DNA of 64,000 nucleotides, from NCBI RefSeq assembly GCF_020906515.1, contig NC_085849.1, forward strand, positions 124,001 to 188,000, given 5' to 3'. Under the pieces are notes generated by a model. The model was not told the DNA's origin and searched no databases. It saw only the letters and a list, made by a program, of their open reading frames with translations. Positions 33,136-43,017 of the stretch are shown here, one piece after another (position 1 is the stretch's first letter; each line of letters begins with the position of its first letter). This DNA is from Vanrija pseudolonga. Its lineage: Eukaryota > Basidiomycota > Tremellomycetes > Trichosporonales > Trichosporonaceae. The position numbers and the translations under genes are program-made.

Positions 33136-34148
33136 TTCGTGCCTTCGAAACGGACAGGAGGGAGTTGAGGATGTTGGAGGTGGCGGACGTCTTTGGAGGC
33201 TGTGAGTGACTTCGGCCTCTGGTTTCAGACGTCAGCCACTCTGGTGCCGCCATGCCAGTTCCAACAGAGGAATCTGTGCCTATGCAGTCGATGAGAGTGC
33301 CTCTAAGTCCCGACGAGGCATTGCACCACGGGTGTGAGCTCATCGTTTACTCACCGCGACAACTCCCGACCTCGCCACACGTCACTGTCCGGCGTCAACA
33401 CCACCCTCCGCCGGGCTGCAAACTGACACTTTCTCCTCCCGAATGTGCCTCGTAGCTTGGATACGGTTCATTTAAAGTGCGACACCACTGACAAGGTTGA
33501 ACCTTGGCCCACCACCTCCATGACAACGGGTGGAGTCAAGTATGCGAACCAGGCGGGCATCTGACAATGACCGAACCTTACTAGCGGAGATTCTCACCCA
33601 CACCTCGGGATTGATGAGCGCAATCTCAGCCTCATACACGAGATCATTCCACTGTGGGTCTCATATAGACTGCGATGCAGCCTAATATTCTTTCTCCCGC
33701 CGCTGAGAACCTTGCATACCATCGTTGTCTGAATGCTGGCAGGGCTACCCTCGTCCGTCACGGACTGGCTGCCATCATCACCTCGTCCCGCCGGAGTAAC
33801 CAAGGTCGGCACGGTCGTACAGTCCACATGTCAGATTGCTTGGCGGCACGCTGCAAATAGACTGCGATGATGTCGCTTCGAACTTCATTTACCCGCCAAC
33901 GGGGACCTTGCATACCTTCTTCTTTTTGGCGGGTTGGCAGAATCCACTTGTCCGCTAGACCGTCGTGACTTGTCCGCAACGTCATGGCACCTGAGAGTCA
34001 GCTGAAAGAGCTGTGTTCCTGTGACAAGGCCTGGTTCCTATGTGGTGGCACTGCGACAGGGTCACATGCACCCCACTTCGACTGCTATGTACAAAGCACA
34101 GACCATTCTGACAGCAGCCCTCCAAGTGACCCCATTCTCTCAAGAACA
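33136..34148. other. Intergenic before the 12-Cys array, with a local duplication
   Basis: The stretch around 33663-33780 is loosely repeated at 33859-33980 (shared AGACTGCGATG, ACCTTGCATACC, TGGCAG, GTCCG landmarks). A 45-base piece at 33836-33880 recurs imperfectly at 34816-34860, and 33551-33600 recurs imperfectly near 35753-35801. These look like remnants of the duplications that made the array. Confidence 0.55.
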
Positions 34149-34592
34149 ATGCTTTTCACCACTCTCCTCGCCCTTTCTGTTACCCCCGCTACCGTCCTCG
34201 CCGCGTGGGGTGATGCGTGCAGCATTACCCTCAGTGGTGGCGGCAGCGGCTACGACATCGGCCTCTATGGTTCGTTCCCCGACGTGTCTCCGCTGACGCC
34301 AGGTACCTGCGTCTGGACCTCCGAGTGCCACCTAGACGATGGCACCCCCGGTATATACAGGCCTGGGGGCTGCCCCAACGACCCCGCCGATGTCCAGTGC
34401 TGCTGGACGCGAAACTGCCTGACGGTCGAAGCGAACCGCTGCCCCGGCGATGAGACCATCATGTGTGCGGTCTACTCCAACGAGTGCTGGAAAGTCGACA
34501 CGGGCAGGTGCCCTGGCGGGTGGAACGAACGCTTCGGTCTCTACAAGTACACTGAGAATGGTGTCGTCCGTAAATGCGACCCTCCTGCGTGA
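34149..34592 (+). CDS. 12-Cys secreted protein, array member 1
   Basis: 136 aa if spliced as 34149-34269 and 34303-34592. The signal peptide MLFTTLLALSVTPATVLA is followed by AWGDAC, the hallmark start of all six members. Twelve mature cysteines: WGD-C, the TCVWTSEC pair, GGCPNDPADVQCC, then two C-x7-CPG units. The proposed 33-base intron begins GTTCGT, a weak donor, and is a multiple of three, so the unspliced frame is also open; splicing is preferred because every other member has a phase-1 intron exactly here. Predicted secreted, disulfide-rich and compact. Function unknown. Confidence 0.85.
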   Translation: MLFTTLLALSVTPATVLAAWGDACSITLSGGGSGYDIGLYGSFPDVSPLTPGTCVWTSECHLDDGTPGIYRPGGCPNDPADVQCCWTRNCLTVEANRCPGDETIMCAVYSNECWKVDTGRCPGGWNERFGLYKYTENGVVRKCDPPA

Positions 34593-35069
34593 GCTCCGTG
34601 CAGCCAAACCACATAGCGAGTTAGCAGAAGCCCCCGTTCGCTGTAAGCGCCACATGCCCCAGAATGAACCAATGTACCTGTTTCATGCCGTTGTGGTCAT
34701 TGATTTGAAGGGGGCTAACAAGCCAGCGCGCGCGATGATGGCATTGGACACCCTGCATCGGCCGGGAGTTGTCAAGGTTGTGGAAGGCAGTGTGCTCCCG
34801 GTCCGCATCCCCGGATCGCTTGGCCACACGCTGTAAATAGCCTGCAATGATGCCGTTTCGGCTACTTTAGCTGCTGACACGGACACTTGCGCTATAGGCG
34901 ACGGGCACATGTGGTCAGCTGGACTAGGGCTCCTACGATGACGCCTCGCTTGGTTTGGGTTGAACAGACGATGCCAATTCAAGAGACGAGAACCGACTTG
35001 CATAAAACCGGGAGCGTGAGACGGTCAGAATGCAGCTCCAAAGTCCCCCAAGACCCCAGCCTACCGACC
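34593..35069 (+). promoter_or_regulatory. Intergenic and promoter of array member 2
   Basis: TATA-like CATAAAACC at 35001 lies 69 bases before ATG 35070. 34816-34860 is an imperfect copy of 33836-33880. Confidence 0.5.
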
Positions 35070-35509
35070 ATGCTTTCTATCACCCTCCTCGCCGTCGCCC
35101 TCACCGCACCCATGAGCCTAGCGGCCTGGGGTGACTACTGCAACACCAACCTCAAAGCAGGCGACCCCACGTCCAACTTCAATGGTCAGCCACCTCCCAC
35201 GTCGTGGCTGACGATGCAGGTGTCTGTGTGTGGACTTCTGAATGCCACGGAGCCTACGGCCAGACCGGCAAACCTATCCCGGGCGCCTGCCCTAACGATC
35301 CGGCCGACGTCCAGTGCTGTTTCGCCCCAAGCTGTATGTGGGTGAGGGACAACCTGTGCCCCGGTGACGACACCGTCAAGTGCGCGCCCACGGGATGGTG
35401 CTTCAACTTTGCCACGGGCGAATGCCCCGGTGGGCCTGGGTTCCGTACCCCGCTCGATCCGTACAAGGATGAGAACGGCCAATACGTCAGGTGCTACGAA
35501 CAGGCGTGA
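35070..35509 (+). CDS. 12-Cys secreted protein, array member 2
   Basis: 134 aa, exons 35070-35184 and 35220-35509, with a 35-base phase-1 intron just before GVCVWTSEC. Signal peptide MLSITLLAVALTAPMSLA, then AWGDYC. It keeps all twelve cysteines, including GACPNDPADVQCC, C-MWVRDNL-CPG and C-FNFATGE-CPGG. Exon 2 is 290 bases, the same as in member 1, which is its closest relative (both have CPNDPADVQCC and VWTSEC). The tail is PYKDENGQYVRCYEQA. No membrane anchor or GPI signal. Unknown function. Confidence 0.9.
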
Positions 35510-36094
35510 CCCACTGTGAGCCAAAACTATCTCCGCCCCCTTTCGCTCGGTACAGAACGGTGGCATGCCTCGCGAAGAGCTCCAAGTCCTGCTATGATGC
35601 ATTTGATGTGCCTGTGTCACTAAAGACACACGGGCAACTCGACAGTGACGCAGTTGTCAGAGAGGGCCAGGTGTCGCGGGCCCCAAAGTTCAGCAGCTGA
35701 TCCTCAATATTCGCATGGAGCAAACACTTGGCGTGGAGAAGGTGTTTCAACGAGGCGGGCATCATCAACTGACCGAACCTTACCACCCGAAACTCCCACC
35801 AACCGTGGTAATCCCCCTCCAAGATCCCGAAGCGTGATAGTGCTACGACACCCAAGATCGCCAAGAAATTTGTCTCCATTAGCCTTCGACTGACGTTGGT
35901 TGTGATCATCACTGGCTTATGGACGGGGACCTTTCGCCACATTAGGCACACCTTCTACGCACATCCGCCGGCAGCTTAACAGTGGTTGCGATGACAACGA
36001 GCTTTGGATCTTGGCGACGACCAAAGGTCACACTGCTCGCACGAAGAAGGCCACGACCTTCACAAACGAGAGCCGTGTCGTCGAGTCCGTTGGG
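35510..36094. other. Intergenic between array members 2 and 3
   Basis: Contains the imperfect copy (35753-35801) of 33551-33600. No gene seen. Confidence 0.45.
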
Positions 36095-36104
36095 TATATA
36101 AAAG
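36095..36104 (+). promoter_or_regulatory. TATA box of array member 3
   Basis: TATATAAAAG, 52 bases before ATG 36147; one of the best TATA boxes in the window. Confidence 0.65.
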
Positions 36105-36146
36105 GTCAGCACCTCACTGAGTCCAAGGACCCCACCACACCCCAAC

Positions 36147-36584
36147 ATGCTCTTCACTTCTCTCCTCACCGTCACCCTCGTCACCCCAGCCGTAATCGCC
36201 ACCTGGGGCGACTGGTGCTACACCAAAGTAACAGACCACCGCGGCTTGACGTTCAATTTTAACGGTAAGTCCCCCTTGCTTGTCCCATTCCGCTAAGCCA
36301 CAGGTGTTTGCGTCGGGACGTCAGAGTGCTACGGCGCCTACGAAATGGACGGAATCTCGGTGCCGGGCGCGTGCCCCGGTGACCCGGCTCACATTCAGTG
36401 CTGCTACGCCCCCGTGTGCTATCCGATACAGCACGGCCGGTGCCCCGGTGGCGACAACATCAAGTGCCGAGCCGACACTGGCTACTGCTGGGAGACGCAA
36501 ACTGGCAGATGCCCGGGAGGCGACAACTTCCGCGCTGCCCCTAGGGCGTACATGCCAGACGGTGTCCCTGTGAAGTGCTCGTAA
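36147..36584 (+). CDS. 12-Cys secreted protein, array member 3
   Basis: 132 aa, exons 36147-36264 and 36304-36584, with a 39-base phase-1 intron before GVCVGTSEC. Signal peptide MLFTSLLTVTLVTPAVIA, then TWGDWCYTKVT. Twelve cysteines with GACPGDPAHIQCC and the two tandem units C-YPIQHGR-CPGG and C-WETQTGR-CPGG. It is closest to member 5, sharing DWCYTKVT, VGTSEC and KC-x-AD in the second half, so these two came from a more recent duplication than the rest. It ends VPVKCS. Unknown function. Confidence 0.92.
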
Positions 36585-37398
36585 CAAGATGAATATGTGT
36601 GCCTGTCAGGCAGCGATGACGTTTCGAGCGCGGCCTTTGGGGTAGTTCATGTTGTTAGGGATGACGACCAAGTGTCCTTGGCGAGAGGCTGAACTCTTTC
36701 AACTGCCGGCCATTTCCCTAGATGATAGACCTGGGTATTTCCGCCCCCAGTCTCCGCACAAGCCGCAGCGTTTGTTGGTGCCCGGTGATTCTGAGAGCAT
36801 TGCGGGAGTGGGTTAGCATCCGCCGAGGTTGGGTGGAATGACGGCGACGGTGACCCCGAAGTTTGGCTCCACGCTCGAGACAATAAGATTACATACATAC
36901 TAAACAAACTTGTGACACCCCTACATGCCTGCAGAGCGTGCCCTATGCTGTACAGTATGTGATGTGCTATACCGCACTGTGCTGTGTCGTAACGCCTAAC
37001 AGTACCATCACCTGTGCAGCTGGAGCGGCTGGAGCACAGTCAGCGGCCAAGATGGGGACTACTCCGACCTAAAACTGTGGCGTGTGTCTACTATATTGTC
37101 AAGGATGACGACGAAGTGAAGGTCTGACTGATCCCGCTGCACGACGGATGCATGACACAGTGGACTCAGACATCTCTGCTCCCTGGCACAGGACCCACGC
37201 AGAGGTCGTGAGACATACCGTCCAGACATGAAGCTTACAGTAGAGAGCGTGCCTTTAGATGGCGCGCGATTCCAGAGGGGTGGATCCAATGTCTGGACTC
37301 CACCCATCCCCATGTTCTTGACCCGAAGCGAGGATGGTGGGGCAGTACGGGTGCCAAGAGGACAACCAACGAGCAGCCCCATTCACTGCCGTCGTCGC
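36585..37398. other. Intergenic between array members 3 and 4
   Basis: About 0.8 kb, no gene, no strong repeat. Short tandem-like GTGCTATACCGCACTGTGCTG around 36960-36985. Confidence 0.45.
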
Positions 37399-37407
37399 CT
37401 ATAAGTA
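37399..37407 (+). promoter_or_regulatory. TATA-like box of array member 4
   Basis: CTATAAGTA, 63 bases before ATG 37462. Confidence 0.5.
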
Positions 37408-37461
37408 GTGCGCAGGAACCTCACAAGTTCATCACAGCCAATACATACAAACACGACAACC

Positions 37462-37904
37462 ATGCTGGCCGGATACCTTGTCGCTGCTGCTGCTTTCGTG
37501 TCCCCGTCCCTGGCTGGCTGGAGCGATGCCTGCAAGATCGGCAAGAAGCAACTGGAGGGCAAGTACCCACCGCGGAGATCACGGATGCTGACAGGGGTTC
37601 GAAAGGCGTCTGCCTCCCCACCGCAGAGTGCAAAGGTGCCATCAATGGCCGCACAGGCACGAGCTATAAGGGCTACTGCCTCAACGACCCCGCCGATGTC
37701 CAGTGCTGCCGGATGAGCGGCTGCTTCCACACTGTGCGCGGCTACTGTCCTGGCGGACCGAATGTCCTCTGTGTCCCCTTCGACAACACGTGCTACAACA
37801 CTGTATCTGGAGCGTGCCCCGGCGGCGACAACTACAAAGCATTGCTCTCGGTGTATACAGAGAAGGTCGGCGGCAAGGACATGAACTACAGGTGTTGGCC
37901 ATGA
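37462..37904 (+). CDS. 12-Cys secreted protein, array member 4 (most diverged)
   Basis: 136 aa, exons 37462-37562 and 37595-37904. The intron is 32 bases and sits a few codons upstream of the usual position (phase 2 after LEGK), so the junction reads GKGSKGVCLPTAEC. Signal peptide MLAGYLVAAAAFVSPSLA, then GWSDAC in place of AWGD-x-C. All twelve cysteines remain: GYCLNDPADVQCC, C-FHTVRGY-CPGG and C-YNTVSGA-CPGG. The moved intron phase and WSD variant mark it as an outlier of the array. It ends NYRCWP. Unknown function. Confidence 0.87.
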
Positions 37905-38475
37905 GGTCGTTGTTTATAGAAATGAAACTTGTTTTGGAATTGCACAATCCGAGGCCGCTGAACTGCACTCGCAAGGACTAAGGGCCATGGGCAGTCCTTG
38001 GCTACAACAAGGCATGACCTGGCTGCTTTTGCTAAACTGTAATGGGAAAATGAGAGCTGTAGTGTCGCCTTCGGGTTCTAGACCAGTGTCTTCGCGCTTC
38101 TCCACGGAGGCCGTACATATGTCACTTCTTCGCAAGCACGACCGACTTGACTGGTGTGATCCCGATGCATGTAGGCTACGCCCACTAAAGGATGGGACCG
38201 GATCCCGAGGTGCGTGTCTCAGAAGTGCCCGCAGGCCGTGTAGAGGTCTGCAGATATTTAGTGCAGTCCGTGTAGATGCTGAAGAGTGACCGATCCCGCC
38301 AAGAACACGCTCCCCACCCTTCGTCTACCACCACGTCGAGCTCGTGCCCCTCTTCCCACGAAGTATGAACCTTGTTCCAGTTTGCTGGTTGCTACAAACT
38401 TAAGCCCAGTCAGCTGGATGTGACGTATGTAGTCTACACTTGGCAACGGTTGACACCGAGCATGAGCATGAACGG
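37905..38475. other. Intergenic between array members 4 and 5
   Basis: About 0.57 kb; no gene or clear repeat seen. Confidence 0.45.
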
Positions 38476-38484
38476 GATATAAAT
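38476..38484 (+). promoter_or_regulatory. TATA box of array member 5
   Basis: GATATAAAT, 69 bases before ATG 38545. Confidence 0.6.
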
Positions 38485-38544
38485 CCGACACCTCAGACCC
38501 GTGAAGCCCCCAACAGCCGCCTGGATCACCTCGCCTCTCCTACA

Positions 38545-39001
38545 ATGCTCGTCAAGTCTCTTCTCACTGTCGCGCTAGCCGCCCCAACCGTCATCGGAGC
38601 CTGGGGTGACTGGTGCTACACCAAAGTGACAGCTCACGGCGGCAAAGTCTTCCCGTTCAACGGTAAGACCCTCGTTGTGCTCTCTCCCTCCCAGCTAAGA
38701 CGCAGGTGTTTGCGTCGGGACATCAGAGTGCCACAGGGCATATGGAGAAACAGTGGGCAAGCCGGTGCCAGGCGCGTGTCCCGGCAACGCGCCAGGCATC
38801 GAGTGCTGCTATGCGGAGGGGTGCTACCCGATCAAGCACGGCCGCTGCCCGGGAGGCGACGACGTCAAGTGCAAGGCCGACGTGGGAGACTGCTGGATAA
38901 TGGCAAGCGGCGCATGCCCGGGAGGCGACAACTTCCGTGCCGCCATGTTCCCTTACAAGCGCAACGGTGTGGTTGTCAAGTGCTCCAACGTGCCGCTGTA
39001 G
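38545..39001 (+). CDS. 12-Cys secreted protein, array member 5
   Basis: 137 aa, exons 38545-38662 and 38706-39001, with a 43-base phase-1 intron before GVCVGTSEC. Signal peptide MLVKSLLTVALAAPTVIG, then AWGDWCYTKVTAHGGK. Twelve cysteines: GACPGNAPGIECC, C-YPIKHGR-CPGG and C-WIMASGA-CPGG. Exon 1 is 118 bases as in member 3. The PADVQ stretch of other members is replaced by APGIE while the Cys-Cys is kept. Tail KCSNVPL. Predicted secreted; function unknown. Confidence 0.92.
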
Positions 39002-40364
39002 CTTGCGTGGCGAGATGAATCTGCGAGCCTGCTTCGCCGCACGCGAGCTTCGCGATGGGGGGCAAGCTGTGACGTATGTATGACGGGATATTCTTTCTCC
39101 CGCCTGTGCATCCCCCCGCTGGGAATGAGCACCTCCGCTGGAGTCTTGGCAGTGACAGGCACGCGCGTCGAGTGTGGCGGAAGTCGTCGAGGGATGTTAA
39201 ACCAACATGTCGGTTGTGGCAAGGTGACATGGTCACGTGGCTGCTCTCATGCTCGTTGATGTGCAGGTTGGCACTCGTCCTCAGCCGCCAGTCACTCGAA
39301 GGCGCAAAAGCAAAAGTGGGCAGTGGAATGTGATCGACACACGGCCATTTCGATAGTCGTTATCTCGGGATCATCCACCGCCACACCGCCAGGATGTATG
39401 TAACACACGTTTGTCTCGGACTTCCCGACCCCCGAAGTGCTAGGCAAAGCTTGAATGTCTAGCGGAGTGGGTCGTCTTTGGCTGGTATGCGCTTGACGGC
39501 GTCACGAGACCGCTTGCTTCGGTCGGTTTATCACTCGCGTATGAAGCGGGCGCCGACACGCGCCAAAGTCGCCATGTCGACGTCAGACTCGGGACACGAC
39601 TTGCTTTGCATTCCGCGCCGATGCTTCGCCGTGCGATATGTAGTCGCCCTCGCCCGCCACACAATCAAAGTGCCCGTTTCCGTTTCACCACCAACAGTGA
39701 CCCGACCCACTCAAGCTATTTGCCCGTTCATACATATCACCCACCACTTGACCCACTCTCTCAAGCTCACTTCCCAGACTACTGATTCACACTGGGTTTA
39801 GTCGTCCCGAGTCCGAGGTCAGGTGCGAGGTCAGGTGTAATGAAACCACTCCAACGACTTGGTGTCATGTATGTCTCACTCACACCGTAAAACATTGATC
39901 TACAGTAAATTGCTCAACCACCTACATACAACCTCGAGTATTTACTGTCGAGGGACACCGCTTCGGCGAGTCATGGTAGCCGCTCATCGATCGACCTTGT
40001 CCCGACCTCGGCCCCTCCTCAAATGAACCGAGCGCCAGGTGCCATTTCTGTGTGTGTTTGGTTCAGCTCCAAAGACCTCCTCGTCATTTTCAGTCTCGTA
40101 GTCACCGCCAAGCTCAGCCTAGCCCCCCGTAGGTGTCGCCAAGGTGAAGCAGAATACCGCGACCCACTCGGGACGTGAACTAACGCGTCTTCACACCACC
40201 GCTGAACTTCACTGTCGCCCGCACTGCTGAACTCTACTTGCCCCCGCATCACGAACTCAACTCATCACGCACGTTTGCTTTCCCTTCACTCACCCATGCC
40301 TCGTCTTGAGGCCGGCGCCTCGTCTCCAGGCTGGCCGGATGTCGCCGTGGACCACCGTCGCGAG
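39002..40364. other. Gene-poor stretch between array members 5 and 6
   Basis: About 1.36 kb. ATATTCTTTCTCCCGCC at 39088-39104 is an exact 17-base match to 33685-33701, near the start of the array. Otherwise nothing recognised. Confidence 0.5.
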
Positions 40365-40373
40365 GTATAAAGG
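40365..40373 (+). promoter_or_regulatory. TATA box of array member 6
   Basis: GTATAAAGG, 66 bases before ATG 40439 (counted to its last base). Confidence 0.6.
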
Positions 40374-40438
40374 CGGAGTGGCAAGGGTGCGGGGGGCCGC
40401 CACGGCCTCCTCTCCGCACCACCACGACATACAAAACA

Positions 40439-40845
40439 ATGTTCGCTGCCCTCGCCCTCCTCCTCGCTGCGCCCGCCCTCGCCTCCTGGGGAGACTACTG
40501 CAACTCTGATGGCCTGCCTGGTGAGCCCCTGCCCACCCTCACCACCAGCCTCCGCCCCCCCTAACACCCCGCGCAGGCGTCTGCGTCTGGCGCAACGAGT
40601 GCCTCCAGTACCCCAAGGCCTACCCGTACGCGGGCTACTGCCCCGGCACCCCCGCCGAGGTGCAGTGCTGCTACGTCCCCAACTGTGCCATTGTCGAGGA
40701 CAACCGCTGCCCCGGCGACCAGAGCGTCAAGTGCCACGTCGTGTCGGGCAAGTGTGCCATTGTTGCCGATGGCCAGTGCCCCGGCGGGTCAAACTACAAG
40801 AAGATCCTCGGGTTCTACGGTAACGGCAATGTCAAGTGCTCGTAG
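40439..40845 (+). CDS. 12-Cys secreted protein, array member 6 (shortest)
   Basis: 116 aa, exons 40439-40520 and 40577-40845, with a 56-base phase-1 intron before GVCVWRNEC. Signal peptide MFAALALLLAAPALA, then SWGDYCNSDGLP, so the spacer between Cys1 and Cys2 is about 10 residues shorter than in other members. Twelve cysteines remain: GYCPGTPAEVQCC, C-AIVEDNR-CPG and C-AIVADGQ-CPGG. The two C-x7-C units are here almost identical (AIVEDNR and AIVADGQ), which exposes the internal duplication most clearly. GC and codon use are higher than in members 1-5, like the flanking genes, so this may be the ancestral copy. Function unknown. Confidence 0.92.
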
Positions 40846-40959
40846 ACAGAAAGAATGAATCTATGCAGTCGCCAAGAGTCGGAAGTCACGAGTCGCATAC
40901 CATTGAGTCCATTCGCTACTAACATGCACTTTTTGTGCGGGTATCGGGAGAGGCGTGTA

Positions 40960-43017
40960 CTATGTAGATTCTGGCGCAGGGGGCAGGGGACGTGTGACGC
41001 GGGGCTCGGCGAGCTCGGGGCTCTCGGCAATCGGCTCTGGATGCGCGAGGACAGCACTGGGGCGGGCAATGACCGGGCTGGTGGCCTCGTGGCGCGCTCC
41101 CGAGCCGCCGCTCTCCTCGAGACGCCGCTCGAGGAGCGCAAGGCGGTACCCAATGATGTCCATCTCGCGGGCCGAGTGGGCTGAGTGGGTAGAGACGGCC
41201 GACGACATGCGCTGTTCCGGGTGCACGTTGGCACCAGCCTGAGGCGAGCGGTGGACAGGGCTGACAATGGCCTCGTTGTACGACGGGAGACCGAACTCCA
41301 CATCTGCCTCGGATGCAGGCGCCGCTGGACCCGCGGCTGTCTTGCGGTCCGATGCACCCGAGACGACAGACTCAGTGCCCTCAGCATGCAGCTCGGCCAC
41401 ACGTGAACCCTCGGCATTCGAGCTCGCGGCAGGAGGGAACGGCGAGGCGTCCCCGAACGAACTGCCAAACGAATTGAGCTGGTTGATCAGGGGTCGAGTG
41501 GCCGGATCAATGCTACCGCTGTGGCTGTGGTCCGAGTAAACCGTGTCGGTAGGGTAGGCTGTGACCGTGCCGGTGGCCGTGTGGAAGTCGCCGGTTCCAA
41601 AGTCGGTGCGGAGTGGAGGCATGTAGCTTTCACGCTGAGTGTGCTGCAGGGACCCGCGGCGCGCTACTTTCGTCAGTGGTGACTGAGGGGTATTGTACTC
41701 ACGCGTGTCGTCGACGAGATTCATGGGCGAGACGCCCTCCGACTGCCACTTGTTGTTCTCGCGTTGGTTCCTGCGTCTCCACCACCAGAAGGCGCCAGCA
41801 AGGATAGCCAGGAATCCGATTCCGCCGACCTGAAGTTGTCAGTGTCTTTGTGTCTTTGTAATCATAAGCACTCACCACGCCGCCGACAATAGCGCCAATG
41901 TTGCTGTTGCTACTGCTGCCGCTGCCGCCGCCGCCATTGTTCTTTGAACCTCCGTTCTTGCTACCGGCTGGGAGACCACCGGGAACCGTCGTGTTGCTGC
42001 AACATTGTAAGCATACAAGCAGTAGGTTGGCCACAAGTACCCACCCAGAAGTCACCAGGTACACGACACTGTAAAAGTCGAACATGTCCATGCCATCGCC
42101 GCCGAGGTACGTGAACGTCGTGGTGTAAATCTGGTTCGGGTCGAGGGCGACGAACCACAGAAGGCTGTACATGTTGAGCAGCGGACCCCCAGGCGAGTAG
42201 GTCGTGGTGGATGGGCCGTGGATGGGATTCGGCGAGATGTTGGCGATGAAATTGCCGTTTGTAGGCCCCGTACCACCGTACACAAGCATGACGGCAGTGT
42301 TGTTAGGTGGCGACAACTGCAGGGTTGACTGAGGCGTGGCCGTCGTGATACTGTTGTCGGTGACACAGTGCGACCCGTCCAAGTTGCACATGAGCGGGTG
42401 TGCTTCCCACCAAGCTGGGTCCGTCACCTTGATGCCTTTGGTTACCTGGTTGCCCTCGCCGAGGCCCGGGATGGTGATATTCGTGATTGATGTGCTGCGC
42501 GATGTCGTCAGTCCTTTGTGCGTGCGCAGTTCTTTTCAACAACTCACTCTGAGCCACCGACAATGGTGGTCACGACGGCCCCAGTAACAGCCACCTGGCC
42601 AGAGTTGAGGCTGAGCGTGACGGTGTGGTCGTCGTAGCTCATGCCCCCAATGCCAATCTGTGTTGTGCTGGTGGTGATGCTCTGGGGCGTCGCCTGCTGT
42701 CCATTGGTGTTGAGGGTGACCACGCCCGGGCCAGAGACGGTAAAGTATGCACCGGTGCCGGTGAAACGGAGGCTGACACTCGACCCGACCCTTGTGGTGG
42801 TGTGCGCCGACGAGCCGAGTGACACCATGTAAGTGGTCGGCGCCTGGGAGTAGTTGAAGCTCCATCCGAGGCCGGGCGCCGTGATATTCATGGTCATCGA
42901 CGGCATCGGCGTCCACTGGAGCATGGGCGACGAGTCGTCAAACGTGATGTTGTACTCCTTCCACTGGGCCAGCGCCGGGACGGCAGCCAGGGCGAGTAGC
43001 GCGAGTAGCGCTACCAT
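40960..43017 (-). CDS. Single-pass membrane protein with secreted ectodomain, paralogue 1
   Basis: 636 aa, exons 42548-43017, 42045-42494, 41876-41996 and 40960-41829. Signal peptide MVALLALLALAAVPALAQW, then two beta-rich extracellular domains with the pattern SLRFTGTGAYFTVSGPG and NMYSLLWFVALDPNQIYTTTFTYLGGDG, a Ser/Gly/Asn-rich stalk, a membrane helix NIGAIVGGVVGGIGFLAILAGAFWWWRRR, and a long disordered cytosolic tail with SLPSYNEA-like motif (GLPSYNEAIV). Such proteins are common in basidiomycetes and resemble polarity or wall sensors of the Axl2/SKG6 kind in layout only. A possible further 36-base in-frame intron at 41667-41702 (GTGAGT to AAAG) is unresolved. Related to the 46175 gene by domains and intron positions. 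Confidence 0.85.
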
